A stretch of 64,000 nucleotides of DNA from Marsupella aquatica (GCA_973895155.1 OZ316895.1:1736001-1800000), one strand, 5' to 3'. Shown: positions 34,966 to 47,226, counted from the stretch's first letter. Notes: a model not told the origin generated them from the sequence alone. Numbers and translations: made by a program.

Positions 34966-37900
34966 TGCTTCTCATTGTGGCAAGTGGCAAGTTGCACTTG
35001 GTGGAGTGCGAACGAAAAGCTAAAAGTGAAAACGTAACTAGAGCTAAAATCTGATGTAAGAGTAAAACATATCTCCCTAGATAGAAAGAGATCGACGATC
35101 AGGGATCAGACTAAAGAACCGGTCGAGCAGAGAAGAGAACAGGGCATTCCCTGTCACAGGATCTTTAAAGTAAATAAAATATGAGAGCTAGCCCAATGCC
35201 AATGCCTTGCACAAAAGATGTTAAGGTGAAAATAAATGTCAACGTGAATAAAAGATCTAGGTGTGAAAAAAATTGTCAATGAGAGAAAAAGATGTCTAGG
35301 TGAAGAAAAAATGTTGGTGTTGTCGAGGTGAGAAATCATTAGGAGGACTAAATACAGACCATAAGTCACCATATAGCAGCTTGTTTGGATAGTCAGACAG
35401 TCTTTATCAGGCCCTTCAATTTGTCCGTGGGTAGACTTTAGATTAGTGTGTCTTTTGTGTTCCTTGTGCTCGGCTTGTGCCTGGTCGTTTTGGCCTTTCG
35501 GCTTTTAATTCTGGCCTTTTTCTTGTTTTCCCTTGATGGGGTTTTTGCCTGTGGGATCCTGTCTTCCAATTCAGCACCCCCTGCTTTTTGGCAGTTTGAT
35601 ATCATGGATTGCTTTTAAAATACCATTTTATTCAAAGAATCAATGGCTTAGTTCACTGGAAAACTCTTCACTTACCAACCAAGAGAAAAACTTAAAAACT
35701 AAACATGATTAAAGGTCTTAATTAAAGAAGTTCTTAAACTAACTATGACGACTTGAAATTTAAACAAAGGGTCAAGGGAACTCCAAAAGGTTGATAATTT
35801 GCTGGAAGGTAGGCTAGGAAGTAAGGAACAAATGCTTGCTGGTTTGGACGGTGAAACGAATCTAAATCTGCTAACTAAGGGATAATTTTTGTTTTCATCT
35901 CGGAAGGGACAAGCATAAATTAAGGTGGAAAGGCAGATTTCCATCCTTTCACTTTCCAAAACTGTCTTAGAAATCTGACTTGGGGATAAGAATTAAAGCT
36001 ACTCAACTCCAGAATACTCCAGAATTCTTGTCTGGGGTGTGGCTCCTATGAAGGTGTATTTTGAGTGATTGCTAGGAGAGTCCTAATAAGGACTTCTTTG
36101 CTGGGTCATCTAGCACTTTCATATGCTCCTTGAAGCTGCTATCTGCAAAGCGCAAGCTTTGCCCCACCCAAGCTACTTGACACATATAGCATTGACCTAG
36201 TTTAGAGCATACATTGATATCACTTTGGTCATATTGTAAAACAGTTCATTCATGCTATATCAATTAGATATTGTCATGCCAAGGGACATTTCCTCTTATG
36301 CACATTTGCATGTCCCTTGCATGCCCGCTAGGTATGTACTTAATAGGGCTAGTACTTGAGTTGGGTTGTACACATTTTTGAAGCAAGTTTGGTTCGTTCT
36401 TGAAGCAAACGCGCTTGTTAGTGTGACGCCTTGACCTAGCTTACTTAGGGTATGTCTCTCTTTGTCATTTTTCAGTTATTCTTGACTCTCTATTGAGATA
36501 GAGTTTTTCAAACAGTGCTCGTCAATTCCCTATATGAAATTAAGACAATGATTCGTTAGATGCTCATGACAAATCTTGTCATGCCGTGGGTTTTCAGTTC
36601 AATTTCGGTACTTTGATTCCCTTACGCCTTTGATTATACACAGGTTTACACCTCCAATATGTACATACCACCTCATTTACTTTTTTTCTTGACACTTGTT
36701 AATGTGATGGGACTTTCTTATGTTGGTTGCTAGCGGCTTGCACATATGATACACTATGGCAACGATACTATATGTCACAACAATACAGTTTTGACCACAT
36801 CATACTCACAAAAATCAATACAATTGAACCTATTAATTGGAACATTCCCCTATTTGTACTCTCATTATTGTGTGCAATTGAACCTAAATTACTCCAACCC
36901 ATACTCCCTCCTATCACCATAAACTAGATCCACCATGCACCACATAGTAATTTTCCCTTGCTCTTTTTTGTTTTTTAGGATTGTATTTGCTTTTAGTTTT
37001 TTGTGATTGCTGTTTGTTCCTTTGGACCTCTTTTTCTTTCATTGTACTGTTTTATAACTTTGGTGGAAGTTTCACTTTCTCAGATTTCAGAAAAATTATA
37101 TATTAATGCTTATTTTAATGCTTATTTTAATGCTGCGTAGAATTATTTTAAAGTACGTGCAAGAAAACCCCAATTGCGATCTCGGCTCTCACTGTGTACT
37201 TTCCTCCTTGTTCATACACTTTTGTTTGTGGGTCAAACTTCGTAAGTGGCAACGCAAGCATGTTTGTACTCTTTCGCTTTTACCCAATTGTACTTTCTTC
37301 GACACTTTTTCAGTAAATCCGTGCCCTTTTCCGAGAAACTTGAGTATTTTAATGCACTTTGCTGATTTGTTGAGGGCCGGCCATCCATCCATTCTTTCAT
37401 ATTTGTTTATGAGGCAGGTCACTTTTTAGTAAAGTGGTGCTTGTTGGGGACAAGAAAACTTTATGGATTTTTAATTGCACTTTTTCGTGGGCAAGCCATT
37501 TTGTCATATTTCTTTCCAAGGCAGGTCTGAATTTGGGGCAGCTTTCCACCTCACTTTCCTCTGCTGTCTCTCTGGTTGACTTCTTTGCAGTTATCACCCT
37601 CTACGACAAGACTTTGCTGGTTGTTTAGTGAGATATGTAGAACTTGATGGACCCCAAAATGAATCCATGGACCCATGAGTGATCCAGACCATTGATGACA
37701 CTAAATTTTATATAAAACCTTATTAAGTTATTAGTGAGGATACAACGAGCCTGCCCATTATTAGAATGCTAATAAAAATAATGACAAAAATAGATGTGTA
37801 CAATATCATTGCACATACATAGTATCCTTCTTTTCTATCACATAAACTTGAGTCATTTGCTTGATGAACTCCCAAGGTCTATCAATGGTCCAGATCTGAG

Positions 37901-38270
37901 ATTGAAAGGTCCATCAATGGTCCAGATTGGAGAAAAGTATTGAGGGGGTTGATTAAACAAACCTTTCCAAAAAGGTGATCTATTAAGCATATCTCTCCAT
38001 AAACTTTGGTGGGTCTTGATGGTTCATTCCTATACCCCAACTCTAGCTTTTGATGACGAGTCATTAATAAAACAATTATACGTATTTATTTATTGTTAGA
38101 TGACTTCGCTCTTCAGCCTCTTCTCACCCAATCTGACTAAACTTCTTTAGTGGTTGGGTGACCTTTGGGACCCTGTCCTAGCCACCTTGGCACAATGGCA
38201 CCTAAGCAAATACTTAGTACAACCGACACATAAGGAGTGCAGTAGGTCTGGCATACGCTAGGTACAACTC
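34966..38270. other. Intergenic, AT-rich, no gene recognised
   Basis: 3.3 kb with only short T-rich or hydrophobic open frames. It contains a small triplication of ttattttaatgc near 37105 and copy A of dispersed repeat family 1 at 37875-37998. No coding domain was recognised. Confidence 0.5.
37875..37998. repeat. Dispersed repeat family 1, copy A
   Basis: It shares aggtctatcaaYggtc, agatctgagat, ggtccagattggagaaaagtat and taagcatatStctc, in order, with 62434-62549. Copy A has an internal duplication of the aggtcYatcaatggtccag block that copy B lacks. Confidence 0.75.
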
Positions 38271-38273
38271 CCC

Positions 38274-38672
38274 CACGTGTCTCCCAGGGACTGGAGGGCA
38301 GCTGGCGGTATGCGGAAATCTCCCGTCGATTCCAGGTGCTGTGCCCTCATTCGCTGTCATCGAAGTTCATTTCTTGCCAAGTGTCGCCCTCCATCTCGAC
38401 ATAGCCCGGCGCACTTCGAGCAATGTGTCATCTCGTCACCGAATCTCCGCCTAGACCAGATTAGTGAACTGGGATTAGTCCTGATCTTCCTCTTAATGCG
38501 AGCATGACGTCAGATATGGACGGTTGAGATCTAATACTGAGTTGAGATGTGCCATTCTAGCCGCAGATGCACACGTGACGTAATCAACTAGCCATTAATT
38601 ACTGTGGAGGCGATTTCGTGTCCAGGCGTTTACCCGTAGGCCTCGAGGCGTAGCGTCCCCCGTCTTTATAAA
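38274..38672 (+). promoter_or_regulatory. Promoter with ACGT-core boxes and TATA box
   Basis: A TATAAA box lies at 38667-38672. Upstream are CCACGTGTC at 38274-38282 (G-box/ABRE type), TGACGTCA at 38505-38512 (perfect palindromic bZIP site) and CACGTGACGTAA at 38572-38583 (overlapping G-box and TGACG). Such boxes are bound by plant bZIP factors, including ABA and stress regulators. A pyrimidine-rich leader of about 450 bp connects to the ATG at 39142. The link to the repeat-protein gene is positional inference. Confidence 0.6.
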
Positions 38673-39141
38673 CCTTTCACGATGTCCAACAATTCGCATT
38701 CCGTCAGTCTTCTGTATATCTCACTCTCTCATCCTCGATCTCGCTGTGATTGCTTGAGCGCAATCCCTGGTTCCTTGCGTTTCTCTGCTTTCGAACGCTG
38801 TATTGCGTAGAATCTGTCGACGAGCACATTGATTTCGCTTTGCTCAATTCTCTCTGTTCGTTCGTTCTTCTCTACGTGAGAAATTCTTTCGGTACTGTCT
38901 CTGGGTCCGAGGCCTTTTCACGTTGACAATACTCTCCTTCTTCTTCACTTGAGGTCCGTTTTCTCTTCGTTGGTTCACTGAGCGGGAATTTATCTGACGT
39001 TTTTCCCGTTTCTGGAGCCGCAAACGTGAGTTGCTTCACGGATTGTCCTAGCGAGAGTGTTTCCCTTTGATCGATTTCTGTGCTTCCTCGAGCGCAAGTT
39101 TTCCCACCAAGAGTCGTTCCTGTCTGAAGTTCCTCTTCGGT

Positions 39142-39822
39142 ATGTCTCCGGACCAGAGTGTTCCGTCGGCAGCAGTTACGGGTCAGGAAGCACACAGCTC
39201 AACCATGAGCAGCAGCGAGCCTAATCGGCAAGCATGCGGCCTGGGTCTGCAGAGGACTGCTTCGAAAGATTTAGGCTCTGCATTGCATGGTGGCATGTCG
39301 CAGGGAGCCTTGGGAAATGCACCGCAGGGTGGAGGTCTTGGCCTGCAACGAACCATGTCTAGGGATATGGGAGGAGAAGCAGGCTCTCAACCCGGCGGAT
39401 TGCAAAGAACCATGTCGAGAGACCTGGGAGGAACAGGACCTCAACCGGGCGGCTTGCAAAGAACCATGTCCAGAGATTTGGGAGGAGCAGGACCTCAACC
39501 CGGCGGATTGCAAAGGACCATGTCCAGAGACGTGGGAGGAGCAGGTCCCCAATCCGGCGGATTGCAAAGGACCATGTCCAGAGACTTGGGAGGAGCAGGT
39601 CCTCAACCCGGCGGATTGCAAAGAACTTTGTCGAGGGACTTGGGCATGGGCAACTCACAGCCGAGTGGTGGTGGCCTGCAGAGAACCATGTCCAGCGGTC
39701 TGGGGAACGTCCAGCCCAGTGGCACGCAGAGGAATGTACCGAGAGACCCTTCACGGCAGCCTAGGAAAACCGCCGGGAAGGCAGAGAGGGTACCGCGATC
39801 AGTCGGCAGTCAAGGCCTTTAA
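39142..39822 (+). CDS. Tandem-repeat protein with LQRTMSRD motif, function unknown
   Basis: An ORF of 226 residues. I chose the ATG at 39142; the frame is open upstream to 39067 but has no other ATG. Residues 36-185 contain eight LQRT[AML]S motifs at 37, 69, 87, 105, 123, 141, 159 and 179, with a ninth degenerate copy (TQRN) at 196. The central six are exactly 18 residues apart, with consensus GGLQRTMSRDLGGAGPQP. There is no signal peptide, membrane segment or known fold. Each repeat holds R-x-x-S, a typical site for basophilic kinases. The C-terminus is basic (RQPRKTAGKAERVPR). I do not recognise the family. Regular DNA repeats keep other frames open too, but a TATA promoter, a leader and a clean start and stop favour this frame. 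Confidence 0.6.
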   Translation: MSPDQSVPSAAVTGQEAHSSTMSSSEPNRQACGLGLQRTASKDLGSALHGGMSQGALGNAPQGGGLGLQRTMSRDMGGEAGSQPGGLQRTMSRDLGGTGPQPGGLQRTMSRDLGGAGPQPGGLQRTMSRDVGGAGPQSGGLQRTMSRDLGGAGPQPGGLQRTLSRDLGMGNSQPSGGGLQRTMSSGLGNVQPSGTQRNVPRDPSRQPRKTAGKAERVPRSVGSQGL

Positions 39823-41982
39823 GGCACAACGAACTCATTCCTTTCCCGTCATCAGACCTGTACATAATTCGGAGCGCTTGCACAAGTCACTGGACTGGCA
39901 TTTTAGTGCATCTGATGGTCTGATGTGTCTATAATTCATTTGTAGGAAACTGAACTCATATGCAATTTCGCTGGAAATCATTCATACGGCAGTTACTTTC
40001 GATTCGAGTCCTGAAGTAGTGTCAGACCTGAGTAGCGAGTTCTTAAATCTTCCAAACGCTCGCCGGGGCAATTCTCATGGCAATTCCGATATTTAGAACC
40101 GGTTCATTCCTACAATGGAACCTCAAATGTCAACAATTTTCTTTAAAGCAGTTTCGCAAATTATATTGGAAGTACTGTATTTCAGTCCGTTAGCACCTGT
40201 GCAACAATCATACCTCTAATGAGAAAACAGAATTAACAGCACGATATGGAGAAGATGCTGTCACTGATTCATCTCGTGGACCCCGAGTGACAATCCCGGG
40301 AAAGTTTAAATCCATCATGTCCACAGGAATTTCAAACATTAAACCAAACGTTCCAACAGAATTTATCATATCTACCTGAACACACATCAAATGAGACTGT
40401 TTGAACAGATCGTTTGATGCTATATAAAATAAGAGCATTCTTGTTTACCTATCCCAAACTTGTCATGCCGAAAACTCCACATTCGAAATCCTGTCACCGA
40501 TAAAACGATGTGCCTCCTATCTCACTTGCCAAAAGTAACCCACAGAACCCCCTCTCAAACGTGAAACGAGGATTGCAATCACAAGCCAGTTGGGGAGATA
40601 CGTCTTACAGTGGAGCTTTTGGGCTTGAGCACCTGGGACACTTATTAGGACCTTTCGAAGCTTTTGTCTCTGTTAGCAATTACATCCGTTAGATGATGAT
40701 TGATTTCACTGGTTGAGAGACGGATCAACTGCTGCAACTCAGTGTGATGGTTCCTGTAGTGGAGCTTTCGGGCTTGGCCACTTGGGACACAATCCTGTGA
40801 ACCACATCTCGAACCTTTTATCCTGCACTACGGATTACATCCGTTTCAGTCTGTTCGATTTCACTGGTTGTAAGTTGGATCGACTGCTGCGACACAATGT
40901 GATGGTGTTCTTCGTCCTGAAAATACCCCCCACACGCGAACAATGAGCCAAAGCTACAACACTCACCGATTCTCCCACCTGCATGAGACATTTGGATACG
41001 AGGAAAGCAACATGGACGAGATGGTCATTTGGAAAACATGTTGGTCGGTCGAGCACATACAATTTGACAGACCACGTACGATTTTAACCCACGAACCCAA
41101 ATTTCAAGCAAAGTAGAAAGACAGTAGGGAAGCCATCTCAAATGCACACATATCATCTAAAGTCCTCGCACGAATGGCTTTCCTCTTCGATACAGTAGAG
41201 AAAAATCTTGAACGTTTACCCCGTACTTGCCTACACTGCACCAGAAATTTAGAGGTTTAGCCAAAGTCTGGAGATCCATTACTGCCCACACTGTACTGTT
41301 AATGCGAAGGACTTAATGCAGTTGAATCCCTTGAATGTTTTTCTTGATATTTTTAGGCCGAGCTTGCATATGGCAGCCGTGAAGGAAGCGGCCCCTAGCA
41401 TTCATGAAACTCTTGACAGAAAGATTTGGATTGCGACCATGATCTGTTCCGCATGTAATGTTTGCTTTTGTTTTACTATAAAATCAAAAGTCGGGACCTC
41501 AAGTAAGTTTCTGGCCCTTGCCCTTGGGCCTCCATGAATATTGTCATCAGGCTTGACACAAGATGAGGCATCCTTGAAGTCCTGTACAGGTTGAGTTGGG
41601 CCTTAAGTGGGGTTGTTAATTTTTTTGATTGTGTGGAAGAAGTATTTGAAGTACGTATTTGAGTGGAAGAGAATTGAGTACGTATTTGAGTATTTTGAAT
41701 TCTTCCACACAGTACGTATTTGAGTGATGAAAAATGGACATTCTCTTGAATAAAGCAAAAAGGGAAAATCCCGTAGAGGCCTTCCTTTTCAGCTCGATAA
41801 AGGTCAGAGTTAGAAGCTAGGAAAGTTCAAAATCTCTGGCGCAAATGTCGTCAGAAGTCCTCTACTGCCAAGATGGACTTTCGCACACCTTATGTGATAG
41901 GTGGCGTGTTTTAAAACGTTGTGGTTACATAGCGTACCTCAAAGGAAGTTTACAATTATAAGCAAATGCCGTAACCAATAAG
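39823..41982. other. Intergenic, no gene recognised
   Basis: 2.2 kb between the repeat-protein gene and the tRNA. It contains the 149-bp tandem duplication at 40609-40910 and a short triplet of acgtatttgag near 41650-41725. Short open frames are unsupported. Confidence 0.45.
40609..40910. repeat. Tandem duplication, 149-bp unit, two copies
   Basis: Copy 1 starts near 40609 and copy 2 near 40758, each with agtggagcttt(t/c)gggcttg. Both continue through attacatccgtt and gatttcactggttg to ggatc(a/g)actgctgc and gtgtgatgg. They are diverged but aligned over the full unit. Confidence 0.85.
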
Positions 41983-42054
41983 ACGACCGTAGTCCAACGG
42001 TTAGGATAATTGCCTTCCAAGCAATAGACCCGGGTTCAACTCCCGGCGGTCGTA
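41983..42054 (+). tRNA. tRNA-Gly-TCC: tRNA-Gly (anticodon UCC)
   Basis: 72 nt. The acceptor stem ACGACCG/CGGTCGT pairs perfectly, with discriminator A at 42054. The anticodon stem ATTGC/GCAAT encloses the loop CTTCCAA, with anticodon TCC at 42016-42018. The A box (TAGTCCAACGGTTAGGA) and B box (GGTTCAACTCC) are in place. There is no intron and CCA is not encoded. The body matches the plant nuclear tRNA-Gly(UCC); the acceptor differs from the commoner GCGTCTG form but with compensating changes. A T-run terminator within the next 40 bp is weak. Confidence 0.95.
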
Positions 42055-43731
42055 CAACTCTAACACTCTCGGTGGAGTAGTAGCTACAAGCTGTCACATT
42101 TTCGGTTTACATTTTGAAATGCAGACCAAGCCACAAGAGAACACCTGAACGGACATGCATTTTAATAAGCCCTTCGTTCTCTATTCCCCTCCTTTATTTG
42201 CTGCTCAGATGGATTTGATACTGTGCTATTAACTTCTCCCGTTGATGTTTTGATCTTCTTTCACAAACGAACTTTAGAAGCATTCAATTCTCTCTCTCAC
42301 AAGCAACAATTCATAAGCATCTTACTTTTTTGGTAAGTAAGTTGGGACTTCTTGTTCAGACCGTAGATTAAGGTTCCAGACTGAATTACATGCTCACTCT
42401 GTGTTGACACTTTCTCATCAGGAAGAATGGAGCCTTCCATCTAGAGTCGAAATCTTGCGGGTTTTCGCCCTTTTTCATGAGACCACGTAACTAAGAATCA
42501 TTCTAGAGTCGGGCTGTAGAGTTCCCACTTTAAATATCAAGGCTGTCTTCATCTCCCATGCTTGTTTTACTCATTCAAATGTTGCCCTCTTCTGATTTCA
42601 TTATTCATGCAACCACCGTAGTCAGAACTTATCTTCGAGATGGCGTCAATAACAAGTCGCTGTTGTGATATGTTGCTTAATATACACTTTCAACATCATC
42701 CAAGAAGTAATAATGTTGCCTATTAAACACTGCAAGAGATGTCTCCCAGAAAGATCATCAGGCCTATGCAATGCTTGTCTGCGCTCAAGGCTGGTGAATC
42801 GTCCTTTGCCAAGGCAGGGCAAAATTTGTGGTCACCTGAATTATTTTCTCCTCGACCAAAGCTGAAGATCATTCGAGGTTATGAGTTCAGTTATCTATAG
42901 TTTGATGGGGATGCATGAAGAGCGACTCTTTTGCTTTACGGATAGTCGCAAAGTTGTCAACAAGCGAAGCTATACAAGTGGATAATTATGATGAATAACA
43001 ATAATATAATGGTTTCAGAACAATTTGAACGAAAGTGATGTTTTCGTTCTTTTATATTCTGTTTATCAAAGGGATAGCACGCGAAACATATCATGATGAC
43101 AAGTTTCCTTCTACGTACTATTCAGTAGTGTGCTCTTACAATGAAGCATTCTGCTCTCGTCTAAACGAATGCGATAACAAGAGGGATCAATCGTACAAGA
43201 TCAAATCACATGCACCAGATTGACATTTGAGAGGAAATTGAGAGCATCACTCCGTTTCGACAACGAAACATTCAAAAGAATCATGGACGGCAGATTTGTT
43301 GAATTTCTTAATTGCAAAAACAAATTGCAATTCTGACAAATCTTTCATTGAATTGCATTGTGGTGAATTTTACCGGATAAAACTTCAGAATTGCGTACTA
43401 GGTAGACATGAGTCTGCTACGAAGCTATGCAGTCGTGTGTTCCTAATCTGGGAACAATATGTCCTCTACTTCAAGTTTGACTATATTTACAACGACTTTG
43501 TACACTAGTGATGCTAACAGAACGACTACAATTGTGTCAATAGTTTGCTAATTTTGATTGTCATCTTCCAGGCCGGCTGGAACATCAGTTGATAGTTACA
43601 ATATCTTGCTGTCATCGATGAACGCGAGTCAAAACTATCCAGATTATGCTCGCCCGAGATGGTCAGAATGATACCACTAACAAGCAGCTGGACAGATCAG
43701 GAGACATTCACAAGATCGACGGTCTTTCCAC
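42055..43731. other. Intergenic, no gene recognised
   Basis: 1.7 kb between the tRNA and the C2 gene. A short frame at 42665-42865 has a few cysteines (HCKRCLPERSSGLCNAC) but is too short and isolated to support. The right edge probably includes the C2 gene 3' UTR. Confidence 0.4.
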
Positions 43732-44604
43732 CTAAAATACGCTGCCGATTACATCTCCGATCAGAAGTCCACCCAGAAGCCCTCCGAGCAATCCGAACCC
43801 CGACCCGCCGATGCTGCTGCTACCTTGATACCTAGACGGCTTTGCATAAATGTATTGCTGTTGGTAGCCGTAAGGTGGTTGAGCACCAGGGTAATAATAC
43901 CCCTGAGGCCCTGGCGGATATTCAGAGCCATAATACTGAGGACCATATTGCTGTCCAGGGTAGGCAGTCGGAACACCAGAGGCAGGATAAGCTAGCACTG
44001 GCTCTTCTTCCTTCTTCGAACCGGAACTGGTTGTCGGTGGAGGATACGGAGCCGCAGTTCCTCCTCCTGAGCTCCAACTCGGGGGCGGATTCGTCTGAGT
44101 GAAACCCGTCGATGCATAAACATCCTGTTGTCGTTTCTTTCTCGGATCCGCTGACGAGGAAGCCGAAAAAGCATGTACAGCGTGATTCTTCAGATTTACG
44201 GTCCGCTTCTCACCGACCTTGAGGGACACATTGAGAGAACCTCTCACCTTCCCGGACGGTCTGCGGACCTCGTAGGCTAGGAATTCAGACTTTCCATCCT
44301 CCTGCTTGCCGACGTCAACTAGAGAAATCATCGCCGTGCCGACAATCTTGTTGCTAAACGAGCCATAGCTAAAAATATCCACTGTGATATACGACTTGCC
44401 CCTCCTCAAAAGCTTGTCCTCACAATCGAGAGTCAATTTTGCGTTCCAAGTCGGATTCTCGCCCCCATCCCTATCCACCCCTGACGACTTCATTTCGCTC
44501 GTATAAATGTACGCCACTGCATAACATGTATCGTGCCCGAACGTCGACACTTTCTTCAGATTCTGGGCCGAGATTATGTTCAGCTCCAATGTTCTCACCT
44601 CCAT
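43732..44604 (-). CDS. C2-domain protein, SRC2-like
   Basis: A single-exon protein of 290 residues starting at the ATG at 44604; the open frame upstream has no ATG. Residues 1-130 form a C2 domain of the SRC2/BAP type: MEVRTLELNIISAQNLKKVS, then NPTWNAKLTL, then the VGTAMISL region. A Pro/Tyr/Gln-rich linker (about 190-260) follows. The end, GLLGGLLGGLLIGDVIGSVF, is the glycine-leucine tail typical of SRC2 proteins. Plant SRC2 proteins respond to cold and other stress and associate with membranes; some move from ER to vacuole or bind NADPH oxidase. Calcium-binding aspartates are mostly absent, as in many of these C2 domains, so binding may be weak. The product looks complete. Confidence 0.9.
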   Translation of the reverse strand: MEVRTLELNIISAQNLKKVSTFGHDTCYAVAYIYTSEMKSSGVDRDGGENPTWNAKLTLDCEDKLLRRGKSYITVDIFSYGSFSNKIVGTAMISLVDVGKQEDGKSEFLAYEVRRPSGKVRGSLNVSLKVGEKRTVNLKNHAVHAFSASSSADPRKKRQQDVYASTGFTQTNPPPSWSSGGGTAAPYPPPTTSSGSKKEEEPVLAYPASGVPTAYPGQQYGPQYYGSEYPPGPQGYYYPGAQPPYGYQQQYIYAKPSRYQGSSSIGGSGFGLLGGLLGGLLIGDVIGSVF

Positions 44605-44924
44605 TGCTTTAGGTCTTACCCTCAAAGTTTCCAACGCGCCCCTAGATCGCTCTTCTGGAAACAGGATTCGTCCACGAGACAATTCACTCAAGCTTCAATA
44701 TAATCAAGTCGGATCTCGCAGATTTTGTTTGTAAGAATTACACCACCGTCCGAATTTCGAATCCACAAGGCAGACAGAAGAAGTATAAAGCTACGTAGGC
44801 ACTGATGTTCGAAAGCTGACTAGCAAACCGAGCGAGAGAGTGTAAAGTATAGATAGGTAGCAAGAGAGTGCAGTCGAGTGAAGAACAAGGGATATGATAC
44901 GAACATGGAGACGGAGACGGTGAT

Positions 44925-44931
44925 CTATATA
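44925..44931 (-). promoter_or_regulatory. TATA box of the C2 gene
   Basis: On the minus strand TATATAG lies 321-327 bp upstream of the ATG, which would give a 5' UTR of roughly 290 bp. No other TATA-like site stands out nearby. Confidence 0.45.
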
Positions 44932-45779
44932 CTCACACAAACAGCCGTCGCGGTCCCGCGTCGGCCCCTCTTGAATGCTCTAGGGAAGCTGCGTGTCGTG
45001 CGGGCCAGGTGCTCTTACAAAGCTGGCAAATAAAACACCGCGGTGTCGGGTTCTCAGGAGCTCTTCAATACAAAATCTACGCTTGTATCATGAAACCAAA
45101 TGGGCGGACTACAGCGATTCCATTGTGCGGAAACTTCCTTTGGTCTCTTGCGCGTGGCAATGCTCCTGAGCAAAAGGCGATGGCTGTTCCGTGGTCTCGC
45201 TTGTCTGTGACTCGAAAGGTCAAAATAAACATACACTCCCGTTGTCAAGGAACTCGAGATTCAGAAAGAAAGATCTAATTCGCAGGAACCAGAACGGTGT
45301 CCTCGCAATTGTGCGACGCGCAACATCGTCCCGGCGTAATTATTGGGTGTGCAGTTTCTGCGCAGATTCCATTCGCCACGCTAAATTATATGAATAGAGG
45401 CTGCTCCTAAAGTCCCATGAGATGCTGGCCCGGAAGGTTCGCAATGGTGTATGATTATTTTATTGTAAGCGTTGGCCGGACCTGTACCTATCTAGCGGTG
45501 GACGGGAGTTCCGCCGGTTGGAACGTCGGTGGAAGCTGCGATCATGCCGAGTTGATATCGACGGTAGATATAGACAGTGTAACTTTTAGGATCGAATCTT
45601 GTCCGTCGATTCAAATCGCAGTAACTGCGGTTAGGGGAAGGCTGGTACAGTGTACTGTTAGACGAGGAACGTGAGAGGACGGTGTTGTGGCTGCCGCCAG
45701 GAAGTGCGCCTTCGTTCCAGAAGAGAAAAAGGAATCGATGCACTGGCAGTGAAGCACCAAAGGCCAGGTAAGATAGGTG

Positions 45780-45858
45780 TAGGTAACCCATCATGGGTTG
45801 AAGGGGGTAATCCGCTCAATGGCAGTGAGCCTGGGGATTACAGCCCATGGGTTACCTA
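45780..45858 (+). repeat. Structured inverted repeat (imperfect hairpin)
   Basis: Outer arms taggtaacccat (45780-45791) and atgggttaccta (45847-45858) are perfect complements of 12 bp. Inside, gtaatcc pairs with ggattac (7 bp) and gctca pairs with tgagc (5 bp) around the loop atggcag. An asymmetric internal loop and a 4-nt bulge separate the three stems. No target duplication is evident. Confidence 0.65.
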
Positions 45859-46465
45859 GCATAAACATTTTTTCTGAGTCTTTGAAAAATTAAGTATGTA
45901 CAGTAGTAAAGTCTTGTTTATGTATATGCTCCTTCCAAAATCTCAAGCACCATGTTGAGCAGCATCATGAGGTTCGGTCACAAACCAGTCTCCACTAAAT
46001 CTTGCCCGTCCATTACAAACACTAGCCCCGACTACCCATTCTTTGAACGTGAATAGCGGAGAGGACAATAAAAAAATTATCAAAATATATTCTCTATTCA
46101 TATTCTTTGAAGGTTAATGAAATGATAAAAAAAAAACTCATCATTTTAATAGTCATATATAATATATCATTCTCCTTGATGTGTTTTGTATGCACATCCA
46201 TGTTCTATACACATATGTTGTGATGGGCATACTGCCTATAGTTTTTGAATGGAAATATTTAGAAATTATCACATAAAATTGGCATGTACATATATCATAG
46301 TCATGTCATAAATTTTTCCCATGTACATGATGATCATAGAGTTACGATCTAGAGACTTCACACTAGACCCTAGCTTGTGAAGAGTAGGTTCCAGTTTGCG
46401 CTTTAGTAAGATTCAACAACATTTGTCTCTGCAAAAACCAGGGGAGGTACTTTAAGGCTTGAGAA

Positions 46466-46945
46466 ACCTAACCCTATCCCAATCCTACTTGGGATTGGGT
46501 GGGACCCACCTCTAACCTTCCAGAGTGAGAACTTTGTGCCAAAAGACTAGATGGCCTCTAAATTTTGATGGGATTTACTTTTTGTTCTTTACAAGGAAGG
46601 CTGGGGCTATCTGTGACAGAATCTTTGGGGCAAAATCTCCTGCCCTCTTGCAACACCGACTTTCGATGCAAAATATAGTAACCAGACCAAAAACCAAGCC
46701 AAACCAATTCGAGTTTTGGTGGAGGGCCATGTGATTCAGAAGTCATTAGATGGCGGAGGGGACAACATCTTGGAGAAGTGGTCCATTAATCTTTTCGTTG
46801 AAGAAGAGTGTCAACAGTCTTGGGTAGGACCACGCTCGAACCATGCAAGGGGATTCTATCTCAAACCTACCTGGACTAATTGGGTAGGGCCACGCTCTAA
46901 CCATGCAAGTCCTATCCCAATCCTACCTGGACTTGGGTAGGACCC
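46466..46945. repeat. Imperfect repeats around tgggtaggaccacgctc
   Basis: A unit of about 60 bp beginning tgggtagg(a/g)ccacgctcYaaccatgcaag occurs at 46821 and 46881, with a shorter piece at 46934. A related block (tcccaatcctac..tgggattggg) lies near 46475 and can fold on itself. Confidence 0.65.
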
Positions 46946-47226
46946 AGTTGCAAGCACACAAGCAAGGTGAATTTACTCTAGAGTATTATGAGGCTCCTCA
47001 GCTTTGCTGTCCAGCAGGGGTTTTATTTTGTAGCTCAATCAGGCTTTTAGGCTAGTGGTTTTTTTCTTGTTTTCTCCCCTTACTTGGGTCCTGTTTCCAG
47101 GTTTGAAATTTTTAGTTCAGTTTGATACTTTTTTTCCTTAGGCAGTGTGATATATAAATATTGGGATTCCCAAGCTCTGAAGCGTTCCATGATCTTTAAA
47201 TAGATGCAACAAGTCGTTTGCTGTTA

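Noticed and set aside
39271-39934. Long open frames on the minus strand and in a second plus frame over the 39142 repeats
   Set aside because: The 54-bp DNA unit is a multiple of three, so any stop-free frame stays open through the array. Only the plus frame from 39142 has a fitting start, stop and promoter.
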